A DNA stretch of 7,466 nucleotides from an uncultured Granulosicoccus sp. (GCA_938016235.1 CALLPU010000022.1:1-7466), one strand, 5' to 3'. Positions 1-5,459 are shown, numbered from the stretch's first letter. Made by a program: numbers and translations. Notes: a model not told the origin generated them from the letters alone.

Positions 1-611
1 GCCACATGCTGTTCGATGGGGTTATCACAAGTCATGGGAACAATTTTGCCCCCCGCCTTGGCATTCGTCATGGCTTCCAGTGGGTCTTTTGCGCACCAGA
101 CACTTTCCAGATCCTTGTGCCCCTGGGAACCCAGGCCAGCGCGCGGAAACAGGAGGTATCGCACTCGTACGCCCTCTTCCAGCAATGTATCCAGCTCGGC
201 ATGCAGGCGCCGGCAGTAGCCGCAGCTGATATCCGTGAATACGGTTATCGATCGGGTGGACGGTGTCTCAGGCTCATAGATCAGCATGTTCTCCTCACCC
301 ACATCCTTGATCAAGGACATGTGAATTCCGCCAAGGCGGCTGTCAGTCAGATTCACCCGATCGCTCAATCGTATGACGCTACCATCAACCAGGTATTCCG
401 CCGTTTCGTCAACATAGTAGATTTGCCCGTCTGAAACCAGTTCATAGAGGCCGGGCACAGGCGTCTCTTGCAGACTGGTTATACCAATGCCTGGAAGGTT
501 TTCAGACAGGCGGGCTTTAACGTCTTCGAGTGTGGATTGCGCCAACGCATTGGAAACCATGAATGTAACAGCCACCGCCAGCAGGGCAGTAACTCGAATT
601 AGCGTAGTCAT
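1..611 (-). CDS. dsbC: Thiol:disulfide interchange protein DsbC (partial, C-terminus off window)
   Basis: Periplasmic disulfide isomerase that reshuffles wrong disulfides and is kept reduced by DsbD in the known family. The visible 203 residues begin with a Sec signal peptide (residues 1-24, hydrophobic core, ending ALA before Gln25), then the N-terminal dimerisation domain (about 25-85) and a thioredoxin-like domain. The active site CGYC lies at Cys130-Cys133. A second cysteine pair, Cys173 (in VWCAKD) and Cys195 (in PMTCD), sits 43 residues after Cys130 and then 22 further on, exactly the spacing of E. coli DsbC Cys98, Cys141 and Cys163. The cis-Pro loop and roughly 35 C-terminal residues lie beyond the left edge. 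The ATG at 611 is chosen because it gives an intact signal peptide; no clear Shine-Dalgarno precedes it. It follows xerD by 92 bp on the same strand, the xerD-dsbC order known from E. coli and Pseudomonas. DsbG is less likely because of the second cysteine pair. Confidence 0.95.
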   Translation of the reverse strand, partial: MTTLIRVTALLAVAVTFMVSNALAQSTLEDVKARLSENLPGIGITSLQETPVPGLYELVSDGQIYYVDETAEYLVDGSVIRLSDRVNLTDSRLGGIHMSLIKDVGEENMLIYEPETPSTRSITVFTDISCGYCRRLHAELDTLLEEGVRVRYLLFPRAGLGSQGHKDLESVWCAKDPLEAMTNAKAGGKIVPMTCDNPIEQHV

Positions 612-618
612 AATAATA

Positions 619-647
619 AGTATATCCGCAGGGAACCAGCATGTGGA
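619..647 (-). promoter_or_regulatory. Weak candidate promoter just upstream of dsbC
   Basis: Read on the minus strand, TCCACA (647-642, 4/6 to the -35 consensus) is followed after 17 bp by TATACT (624-619, 5/6 to the -10 consensus). The -10 ends only 7 nt before the dsbC ATG, so transcription from it would begin at or next to the start codon. This might give dsbC a promoter independent of xerD, but it rests on a consensus match alone. A run of seven Ts on the minus strand (680-674), preceded by a small TTGC/GCAA hairpin (699-689), could weakly reduce readthrough from xerD; its stem is only 4 bp and I do not call it a terminator. Confidence 0.25.
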
Positions 648-703
648 GTTGCGATAATGCCGTAAAGTTCCATAAAAAAACAGAGATTTTGCACTGCAAT
701 ACA

Positions 704-1666
704 TTACCCTCGTGGGTGATGGCTGCGGTGTAAAGTCTTGAGCCGCTCACGCGCAACATGCGTGTAAATCTGAGTCGTTGACAAACTACTATGCCCTAGC
801 AGGAGTTGCACCACCCTCAGATCGGCATCGTGGTTAACCAGATGAGTGGCAAATGCGTGTCGGAGCACATGGGGTGACAGCGGTATTTTGATATTTGCTG
901 CCACACCGTAATCCCGTATTCGGTACCAGAAGGCCTGACGCGTCATCGCTGAACCACGAGCCGACAGAAAACACACATCGGATCGACCCCGTAACAACGC
1001 TGGACGCGATTCACTCAAGTACCGATTCAACCACTCGACTGCAACATCACCCATCGGCAGCAACCGTTCCTTGTTGCCTTTCCCCCAGACACGCAGCACC
1101 CCTTGCGATGTTCGCACCTGATCCACCGTCAACGTGATGAGTTCGGATATTCTGAGTCCACACCCATACAGTACTTCCAGCATGGCTCTGTCCCGTAAAC
1201 CCAGATCACTACTGACAACCGGCGCATTCAGCAGCAATCGTACTTCAGATTCTGTTAGCACCTTGGGCAGCGGACGACCAACAACGGGTGATCGGATCAA
1301 CGCGGTGGGATCTTCCGATACCAGTTTTTCTCGCAGACACCAATGGTAGAAGCGTCGTAATGCAGACAACAATCGCGCTGCGCTGCGAGCACTGCTGCCG
1401 TCCTGAACGCGTATCGCCAGACAATTCATGATGTCAATCCGCTGGGCGTTGAGTAAGCCGCTCCGCTCCGCCGTGATGGAGGCTGAGAAAAAACGAATAT
1501 CGCTGTTATAGGCTTTGATCGTATGCTGACTCAGACCTCGTTCTACCAGTTGGCTATCGGCAAACCGGCGCAACAGACGTTTGTCCTCATCAGACAACAC
1601 AGTGTCTCTTTTCGATTTCTTGTTGCGCGAATCGGCGGACTTGGCGTTAGCATAGGGTTTGCCCAT
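704..1666 (-). CDS. xerD: Site-specific tyrosine recombinase XerD
   Basis: Cytoplasmic recombinase that, with XerC and under FtsK control, resolves chromosome dimers at dif. In the 320-residue product an N-terminal SAM-like DNA-binding domain (about 28-115) precedes the catalytic domain (about 135-310). All catalytic residues are present: Arg172 (LRISEL), Lys196 (WGKGNKER), His266 and Arg269 (SPHVLRHAFATHL), His292 (GHSSLSTTQ) and nucleophile Tyr301 (IYTHV). They are offset from E. coli XerD R148, K172, H244, R247, H270 and Y279 by 24, then 22. The C-terminus HHPRG nearly copies E. coli HHPRA, favouring XerD over XerC. The start is uncertain. ATG at 1666 adds about 24 basic residues to the family N-terminus. 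An in-frame GTG at 1600, behind a weak AAGAGA, would give 298 residues, the E. coli length. A GTG at 1705 would overlap moeA. It probably forms an operon with dsbC. Confidence 0.95.
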   Translation of the reverse strand: MGKPYANAKSADSRNKKSKRDTVLSDEDKRLLRRFADSQLVERGLSQHTIKAYNSDIRFFSASITAERSGLLNAQRIDIMNCLAIRVQDGSSARSAARLLSALRRFYHWCLREKLVSEDPTALIRSPVVGRPLPKVLTESEVRLLLNAPVVSSDLGLRDRAMLEVLYGCGLRISELITLTVDQVRTSQGVLRVWGKGNKERLLPMGDVAVEWLNRYLSESRPALLRGRSDVCFLSARGSAMTRQAFWYRIRDYGVAANIKIPLSPHVLRHAFATHLVNHDADLRVVQLLLGHSSLSTTQIYTHVARERLKTLHRSHHPRG

Positions 1667-1671
1667 GCTCG

Positions 1672-1676
1672 AAGGA
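1672..1676 (+). promoter_or_regulatory. Ribosome binding site fixing the moeA start
   Basis: AAGGA, within GAAGGA at 1671-1676, lies 5 nt before the ATG at 1682. It selects this ATG over the long in-frame upstream extension (open back to 1523), which is only the antisense of xerD. If xerD starts at 1666, this site falls in the 15-bp gap between the two divergent genes. Confidence 0.75.
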
Positions 1677-1681
1677 TACAC

Positions 1682-2935
1682 ATGAACTTGTCGACGCGCG
1701 TCCACAACGATGCTGACCCCTCTGCCATATCGATAGACGAAGCGCGTGAACGTATCAAATCGCGCTTGTCAGTGCATACACCGTCGGAACAGATCAGCTG
1801 TGCAGATGCGCTGGGCAGGATTGTGGCCCACGATATCGAATCTCCCATATCGGTTCCTCCTTTTAGAGCATCTGCCATGGACGGGTTCGCGGTGCGAGCA
1901 GCAGAATGCCATGCGCCTCTGAAGATCAAAGGACAATCGCTCGCCGGGCACCCGGGAAACGACGTATTGGAAGACTTTTCATGCCAACGTATTACCACCG
2001 GCGCGAGAGTGCCTGACCAGGCTGACAGCGTTGTTCAACAAGAAAACACTGAGCGAAGTGGCGAAACACTGATCGTCACTCAGCAACCTGCTACCGGCCT
2101 GCATGTGCGCTTACCCGGATCAGACAGCCAACAAGGGACCATACTGATCAAAGCAGGTACCCGGATAGGTGCTGCACAAATAGCGTTGCTCTCAGGACAT
2201 GGCATCGACACACTTGATGTCCTGACGCCGCTTGTTATTGCGTTGTTCTCAACCGGTGACGAGCTTCAGACAACCGGAAAACCTCTGCTGCCGGGGCAGA
2301 TATATGATGCTAACCGCCCTCTACTACAGGCGCTACTCGGCAGTTCGGCGGTCACAGTAATCGATCTGGGCATATGCAAGGACACGGAATCCGATGTGCA
2401 TGCCATGCTTCAGTCTGCAGCGGCAGCTCACATCATCGTATCCAGTGGCGGTGTATCCGTCGGAGACGCCGACTTCGTGCGGCCGGTATTGGAAAAGCAA
2501 GGGCGTGTGGATTTGTGGAAGATCGCCATGAAACCGGGAAGACCGTTGACATTCGGCTTCAGCGCAACCGATCAGGCTTTCTTCGGGCTACCGGGCAATC
2601 CGGTTTCTGCGGCCATAACCGCGCTGCAATTCATTCGGCCAGCCATTCGTCATATGTTGGGGATGTCACCGCGTATGTCCCCACCACTGCATCTGCCTCT
2701 ACGAGGTAGTTTGAGCAAGAATCCGGGCAGAGTGGAATACCAGAGGGCCATCATGGCATGTGACGATGATGAGAACTGGTGGGTGAGTACAACGGGCATG
2801 CAGGACTCGCACGTGCTGAGTTCGCTTCACAAGGCCAATTGCCTGATTGAACTGCCCATCGAATCCACGGGCGCGGAGTCGGGTGAGAGCGTTCGCGTGC
2901 TACCGTTCTCACACTTTGCAGAGGACGCATTATAA
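1682..2935 (+). CDS. moeA: Molybdopterin molybdenumtransferase MoeA
   Basis: Cytoplasmic enzyme of the last step of molybdenum cofactor synthesis; the family inserts molybdate into adenylylated molybdopterin made by MogA. The 417-residue product is close to the 411 of E. coli MoeA. In order it shows the N-terminal signature VPPFRASAMDGFAVR (58-72, conserved Asp67), ITTGARVPDQADSVVQQE (104-121), the MoCF-type domain with FSTGDEL (189-195), GQIYDANR (205-212), SSGGVSVGDAD (254-264), KPGRP (284-288) and GLPGNPVS (302-309), then the small C-terminal domain (about 335-410) with GRVEYQRA and a late SSLHKANCLIELP. No signature motif is missing. The start is set by a good Shine-Dalgarno 5 nt upstream. 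It is divergent from xerD and has no other cofactor gene next to it here. Any promoter must lie largely inside the 5' part of xerD. A hairpin follows 29 bp after the stop. Confidence 0.95.
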   Translation: MNLSTRVHNDADPSAISIDEARERIKSRLSVHTPSEQISCADALGRIVAHDIESPISVPPFRASAMDGFAVRAAECHAPLKIKGQSLAGHPGNDVLEDFSCQRITTGARVPDQADSVVQQENTERSGETLIVTQQPATGLHVRLPGSDSQQGTILIKAGTRIGAAQIALLSGHGIDTLDVLTPLVIALFSTGDELQTTGKPLLPGQIYDANRPLLQALLGSSAVTVIDLGICKDTESDVHAMLQSAAAAHIIVSSGGVSVGDADFVRPVLEKQGRVDLWKIAMKPGRPLTFGFSATDQAFFGLPGNPVSAAITALQFIRPAIRHMLGMSPRMSPPLHLPLRGSLSKNPGRVEYQRAIMACDDDENWWVSTTGMQDSHVLSSLHKANCLIELPIESTGAESGESVRVLPFSHFAEDAL

Positions 2936-2964
2936 GTCCTGAGCAATACGGGTAATGCACAACG

Positions 2965-3008
2965 TTCACAAGGGGTGGACAAGCCACCCCCTGTGAAGCT
3001 CGAGTTTT
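2965..3008 (+). terminator. Hairpin downstream of moeA, probable terminator
   Basis: A 14-bp inverted repeat with one mismatch: the left arm 2965-2978 ends GGGGTGG, the right arm 2984-2997 begins CCACCCC, and the loop is ACAAG. The stem is long and GC-rich. The only T run (TTTT, 3005-3008) starts 7 nt after the stem, so it is not a textbook intrinsic terminator. Its position between the ends of moeA and the convergent histone-like gene suits transcription termination or 3'-end protection, mainly for moeA. No T tract is found on the opposite side for the minus strand. Confidence 0.6.
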
Positions 3009-3088
3009 CAGGAGACTGGATAAGCCAGCAATGAAGCGGCTCGCTCAGTAGCTCACTGAAATCTGACTATTCAGCGATTTGCCGAACT

Positions 3089-3451
3089 TCAGCCAGCCTT
3101 CTTCTTGCCACGCGCCTTCTTCTTGCCGGCGCGCTTCTTTCCGGCGGCTTTTTTCTTGCCAGCAGCCTTCTTTTTACCGCGTGCCTTCTTCTTGCCCGCA
3201 GCTTTTTTCTTGCCCCGTGCTTTCTTCTTGCTGGCGGCCTTTTTCTTACCGGCTGCCTTTTTCTTGGTTGCGCGCTTCTTACTGGACGCTTTCTTCTTTC
3301 CTACTGCTTTTTTCTTGGTACTGCGTTTTTTCTTGGCTGCTGCCTTCTTCTTTCCAGCAGCTTTCTTCTTGGTAGCGCGCTTCTTGCCTCGTGCTTTCTT
3401 CTTGGCGGCCTTAGCAGGTTTCGCTGCAGCCGGTTTACTAATACGAGCCAT
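3089..3451 (-). CDS. Lysine-rich histone H1-like repeat protein (AlgP/H1-like)
   Basis: Predicted 120-residue, extremely basic, probably disordered DNA-binding protein. After a 16-residue head (MARISKPAAAKPAKAA), residues 17-120 tile into 18 units: fourteen hexapeptides of KKKAAG/KKKARG type and four pentapeptides (KKRAT twice, KKRAG, and the terminal KKKAG). Composition by count is 54 Lys, 9 Arg, 32 Ala and 12 Gly, with no Asp, Glu, Cys or aromatic residue. This resembles the histone H1 C-terminal tail and bacterial H1-like proteins (AlgP of Pseudomonas, Bordetella BpH1, chlamydial Hc proteins), which bind and condense DNA or modulate transcription. The exact role here is not known, and no globular domain is visible. 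The ATG at 3451 has a good Shine-Dalgarno, AGGAG (3463-3459), 7 nt upstream. The gene stands alone, convergent with moeA and divergent from the RDD gene, with a structured leader. A low-complexity artefact is unlikely given the RBS and the conserved repeat coding. Confidence 0.87.
   Translation of the reverse strand: MARISKPAAAKPAKAAKKKARGKKRATKKKAAGKKKAAAKKKRSTKKKAVGKKKASSKKRATKKKAAGKKKAASKKKARGKKKAAGKKKARGKKKAAGKKKAAGKKRAGKKKARGKKKAG
3092..3403 (-). repeat. Degenerate 18-bp (some 15-bp) coding tandem repeat
   Basis: The DNA encodes 18 tandem units of mostly AAR-AAR-AAR-GCN-NNN-GGN, each 18 bp, with four 15-bp units. The minus strand is strongly purine-rich and the plus strand pyrimidine-rich (repeated CTTCTTCTT or TTTTTTCTT). 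Units vary at third codon positions, so this is an old, drifted array and not a recent perfect expansion. The block for residues 23-39 (3385-3335) and that for residues 58-74 (3280-3230) encode the same 17 residues except one Ala/Ser change, hinting at an internal segmental duplication. Length differences between strains are plausible through slippage. Confidence 0.85.
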
Positions 3452-3456
3452 GGTTT

Positions 3457-3474
3457 AACTCCTGACTATGAGTT
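3457..3474 (-). promoter_or_regulatory. Small inverted repeat covering the RBS of the histone-like gene
   Basis: On the minus strand AACTC (3474-3470) can pair with GAGTT (3461-3457) across an 8-nt loop. The right arm includes part of the AGGAG Shine-Dalgarno. Folding would partly hide the ribosome binding site. The stem is only 5 bp, so the effect may be weak or absent. Confidence 0.3.
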
Positions 3475-3478
3475 GAAT

Positions 3479-3509
3479 AAAAAAAACAGGAGCCATGACA
3501 CCGGACTCC
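3479..3509 (-). terminator. Terminator-like hairpin plus T8 in the leader of the histone-like gene
   Basis: Read on the minus strand, GGAGTC (3509-3504) pairs with GGCTCC (3494-3489) with one G-U wobble, extendable by two more wobble pairs, across a 9-nt loop. After TG comes an unbroken run of eight Ts (3486-3479). This has the form of a Rho-independent terminator, but it lies upstream of the histone-like start codon (3451) and of its Shine-Dalgarno, not after a gene. It could be a transcriptional attenuator in the 5' leader or the 3' end of a small RNA made from this intergenic region. On the plus strand the hairpin carries no T tract. Confidence 0.5.
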
Positions 3510-3511
3510 CA

Positions 3512-3530
3512 AACAGTCAAACAGACTGTT
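3512..3530. repeat. Perfect 7-bp inverted repeat next to the attenuator-like hairpin
   Basis: AACAGTC (3512-3518) and GACTGTT (3524-3530) are perfect reverse complements around a 5-nt spacer. On the minus-strand transcript it would fold as a hairpin immediately 5' of the terminator-like one. Its GACT could alternatively pair with the AGTC in the left arm of that hairpin, a weak 4-bp competing fold. It could equally be a protein operator. Confidence 0.45.
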
Positions 3531-3681
3531 ACTACGTATTCGACAATTTCATCTTCATGCTCATGTGTCTGACCAGAACATCACAATGTTGTTGCCGGAC
3601 CCTTCACCTGTCATCAAACATGCGTTTGAAGACAGACATACTTGCACTGAAACAGACGTCAACTTCCCTTCGACTTCGCGC

Positions 3682-3710
3682 ATTGTCCACATAGTGCATA
3701 ACTATTTCAA
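3682..3710 (-). promoter_or_regulatory. Candidate promoter for the histone-like gene or a leader RNA
   Basis: On the minus strand TTGAAA (3710-3705, 5/6) and GACAAT (3687-3682, 4/6) are separated by 17 bp. A start near 3675 would give a leader of about 220 nt before the ATG, or an RNA of about 200 nt ending at the T8 run. A weaker alternative is TTGACG (3662-3657) with TATGTC (3640-3635) at 16 bp spacing. The call rests on consensus matching only. Confidence 0.3.
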
Positions 3711-3751
3711 CTGCAACTTACAAATGAACGTAAAAAACTTCTTGCAAAACT

Positions 3752-3765
3752 ATAGCTAAAGCTAT
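3752..3765. repeat. Near-palindrome ATAGCT-AA-AGCTAT
   Basis: Two perfect 6-bp arms with a 2-bp centre. The centre is too tight for a good RNA hairpin, so a dimeric regulator operator is more likely than a transcript structure. It lies about 100 bp before the RDD start and about 40 bp upstream of the candidate minus-strand -35, where an upstream regulator could bind. The cognate protein is unknown. Confidence 0.35.
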
Positions 3766-3791
3766 CTGTTTTGTTTGTAAAACCTCATATC

Positions 3792-3808
3792 ACACGTATC
3801 GCACGTGT
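3792..3808. repeat. Inverted repeat ACACGT-N5-ACGTGT
   Basis: Perfect 6-bp arms (3792-3797 and 3803-3808) around ATCGC. Beyond a C/C mismatch two further flanking pairs match, giving 8 of 9 paired positions. It lies 60 bp before the ATG of the RDD gene and could be an operator or part of a 5' leader hairpin. Confidence 0.35.
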
Positions 3809-3867
3809 CATGCCTGAATTCATTTTTACTTCGTATACAGTGTAATAACAACAATCGGCTTTTCGAT

Positions 3868-4278
3868 ATGCAAAACATTTCATCCACTCTATCGCTCTTA
3901 TTTCGACGATGTGCAGCGTTTCTTTATGATTGTCTTTTATTGATTGCCCTATTCTTCGTCATCACTGCAACGGCTATCTCATTCAATGACGGGCAAGCCA
4001 TTCAGCATTTGCTGTTCAAAGTCTTCTTGTTCGCGGTGTCTTTTCTGTTCTTCGACTGGTTCTGGCGACATGGGGGTCAGACATTGGGTATGCGTGCCTG
4101 GCGCATACGAGTTGAAGGATATGAGTCAGCCAACGTATCGTTTGAACAGAGCGTGAAACGTTTTTTAACAGGCGGGCTGCTATTTGGATTCACATTGGTT
4201 TACATGCTTGTCTCACCCAGAAAAGAGGCGTTACATGACAAGCTCAGTAAAACCAAAATTATCCGTTATAACAATTAG
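3868..4278 (+). CDS. RDD family membrane protein
   Basis: Small inner-membrane protein of 136 residues. The family is named for a conserved Arg and two Asp in its membrane domain; some members are implicated in transport or osmotic response, but most have no known role and I assign none here. Visible features are FRRCAAFLYDCLLL (12-25, with Arg13/Arg14 and Asp21), membrane segments at about 20-38, 49-65 and 98-115, the family-type motif GGQTLGMRAWRIRV (69-82), and a C-terminal ALHDKLSKTKII (121-132) that fits the usual LHD-K end. The ATG at 3868 is preferred to an in-frame GTG at 3805 because the family begins close to the first RR-AAFLYD segment; the extra 21 residues look unlike it. No clear Shine-Dalgarno precedes either start. 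It is convergent with lptG, 53 bp apart. Confidence 0.83.
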   Translation: MQNISSTLSLLFRRCAAFLYDCLLLIALFFVITATAISFNDGQAIQHLLFKVFLFAVSFLFFDWFWRHGGQTLGMRAWRIRVEGYESANVSFEQSVKRFLTGGLLFGFTLVYMLVSPRKEALHDKLSKTKIIRYNN

Positions 4279-4283
4279 TTAGA

Positions 4284-4320
4284 GCGGAATCTGAACTTGG
4301 ATTACAGGCACCGGATTCGC
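4284..4320. terminator. Possible bidirectional hairpin between RDD gene and lptG
   Basis: GCG(G)AATCTG (4284-4293) can pair with CGGATTCGC (4312-4320) through nine pairs including one wobble and one bulged G, over an 18-nt loop. It sits in the 53-bp gap between convergent genes, where a shared terminator is expected. There is no T tract on either side, so support is modest. A further CCTGA/TCAGG repeat (4321-4336) overlaps the lptG stop. Confidence 0.3.
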
Positions 4321-4331
4321 CCTGAAATCGA

Positions 4332-5459
4332 TCAGGTTGTACGCTTGATTCCGATGATTGCGACAACAAGAAAGCCCACCAGGGGTAGCAGCGCGCTCAG
4401 CGCTGGCGACAAACCGTTAGCCAACGCCAGTTGGGTCAGTAGTCGATTCAACAGCACATAAATGATGCCCAACATGATGCCGATGAAGATTTTCTGACCT
4501 GCACCACCTGAACGTTGAGAAGCAAATACAAACGGCAGTGACAACATCAACATGACAAGCGTGGATAGCGGACTGGCAATCTTCACCCAAAAGGCGAGTT
4601 CGATTCGTCGGCTGTCCAATTGGTTGTCTTTCAGATAGCGAACCTGATCATAAAGATGTCGTGCGGAGAGGCTTTCTGGTGATGCTGAAATACTCTTTAA
4701 CACATCCGCACTAACTAACTCAGGAACGGATACTTCATCGCTGCCTTCCGTCCTGGTGACAGTATTTCGACGGACAAATGACTGCCACGTCATGCTTTCA
4801 ACGCGTTCCGTTGTCAATTGAGTATCGTTCAACGATGTGATTTCGATATCTTCCAACAGCCAGTCATCATCTTGAAGACGTGCTCGCGCAGCACTGATTG
4901 CCTCCTGAAGAGTGTTGTCATTGAAGCGGTGAATGCTGACATCAAGCAGCGTGAAATCAGGCAGAACAGTACCGATATTGACAAACCGATCGGCTGATTT
5001 CACCCATAAGCCACGCGTACCCTTCACTGACAACCGCTTTTCGAGAGCCGTTAGCCTCAGTTCTTCCGCAATCTGTTCAGCCTTGGGCATGATGGTCTCC
5101 CCCACCAGCGCAATCAGCAGCATCAGTCCCACGCCAGTTATCACGACAGCGCGAATGATTCGACCGCCGGATACGCCGGCAGCTCGCATGACCGTTAGCT
5201 CACTGTTGGACGCCAATGCGCCTAAACCCAACAGGCTACCCAGCAACACTGCTGGTGCGAACAACAGATAGGCCTTGCCCGGTATTGTCAGAAAAACATA
5301 CTGGGCCGCTGCGCCAACCGTATAACTGCCTTTGCCGACATCATCAAGCTCGCTGATAAACGCAAAGATACTGGCAAGCGCTACCAGCGTCATCAGCACT
5401 AGCAGGCTGGTCAGGAGTATCGAGCGCCCAATGTACCGATCAAGTGTTCCCAGCATCAT
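4332..5459 (-). CDS. lptG: LPS export ABC transporter permease LptG
   Basis: Inner-membrane permease that with LptF and the ATPase LptB2 extracts lipopolysaccharide and passes it to LptC and the periplasmic bridge. The product has 375 residues (E. coli LptG 360). The layout is the family's: three N-terminal membrane segments (about 13-36, 62-82, 101-122), a periplasmic beta-jellyroll domain (about 130-285), and three C-terminal membrane segments (about 290-312, 323-343, 351-369). The N-terminal LDRYIGRS and the cytoplasmic coupling segment SELTVMRAAGVSGG (86-99), which in the family contacts LptB, match E. coli LDRYIGKT and SELVVMQASGF. Its ATG overlaps the lptF stop as ATGA, with no clear Shine-Dalgarno, which suggests translational coupling. 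A second ATG follows at once (5456) and would remove one residue. Co-transcribed with lptF. Confidence 0.95.
   Translation of the reverse strand: MMLGTLDRYIGRSILLTSLLVLMTLVALASIFAFISELDDVGKGSYTVGAAAQYVFLTIPGKAYLLFAPAVLLGSLLGLGALASNSELTVMRAAGVSGGRIIRAVVITGVGLMLLIALVGETIMPKAEQIAEELRLTALEKRLSVKGTRGLWVKSADRFVNIGTVLPDFTLLDVSIHRFNDNTLQEAISAARARLQDDDWLLEDIEITSLNDTQLTTERVESMTWQSFVRRNTVTRTEGSDEVSVPELVSADVLKSISASPESLSARHLYDQVRYLKDNQLDSRRIELAFWVKIASPLSTLVMLMLSLPFVFASQRSGGAGQKIFIGIMLGIIYVLLNRLLTQLALANGLSPALSALLPLVGFLVVAIIGIKRTT

Larger units (their letters stand above)
3452..3867. other. Noncoding divergent regulatory region with multiple dyads
   Basis: About 416 bp separate the histone-like start (minus) from the chosen RDD start (plus). 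It is AT-rich, and its short open frames have no Shine-Dalgarno and no recognisable protein, so I treat it as noncoding. It holds the structures listed separately, plus a 5-bp dyad ATAGT/ACTAT (3691-3705). It must contain promoters in both directions unless the RDD gene is read from elsewhere. No tRNA cloverleaf, known riboswitch or dif site was recognised. Confidence 0.6.

Noticed and set aside
6..434. A 142-residue plus-strand open frame
   Set aside because: It is a shadow of dsbC, whose minus-strand frame carries CGYC, the second cysteine pair and a signal peptide.
1523..1681. A 53-residue N-terminal extension of MoeA from the upstream in-frame start
   Set aside because: It is the antisense of the xerD N-terminus and does not resemble MoeA. 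The ATG at 1682 has a Shine-Dalgarno and gives the family length.
3105..3458. A 117-residue Phe/Leu/Ala-rich open frame on the plus strand, and another at 3079-3375
   Set aside because: Both are antisense shadows of the lysine codon repeat (CTT/TTT read as Phe/Leu). They lack a Shine-Dalgarno, while the minus-strand frame has a good one and a recognisable protein class.
3540..3645. Tiny minus-strand leader peptides of about 10 residues in the histone-like leader
   Set aside because: ATG-to-stop frames exist (for example one encoding MSMKMKLSNT), but none has a Shine-Dalgarno or a meaningful residue run, so translation-coupled attenuation is not supported.
3690..3712. A dif-like site, since xerD is nearby and AGTGCATAA resembles part of dif
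   Set aside because: Only about eight bases of the left arm resemble dif; no right XerD arm follows at the proper spacing.
3473..3759. Short plus-strand open frames at 3473-3694 and 3565-3759
   Set aside because: No ribosome binding site and no recognisable motifs; they overlap each other and the inverted repeats of the control region.
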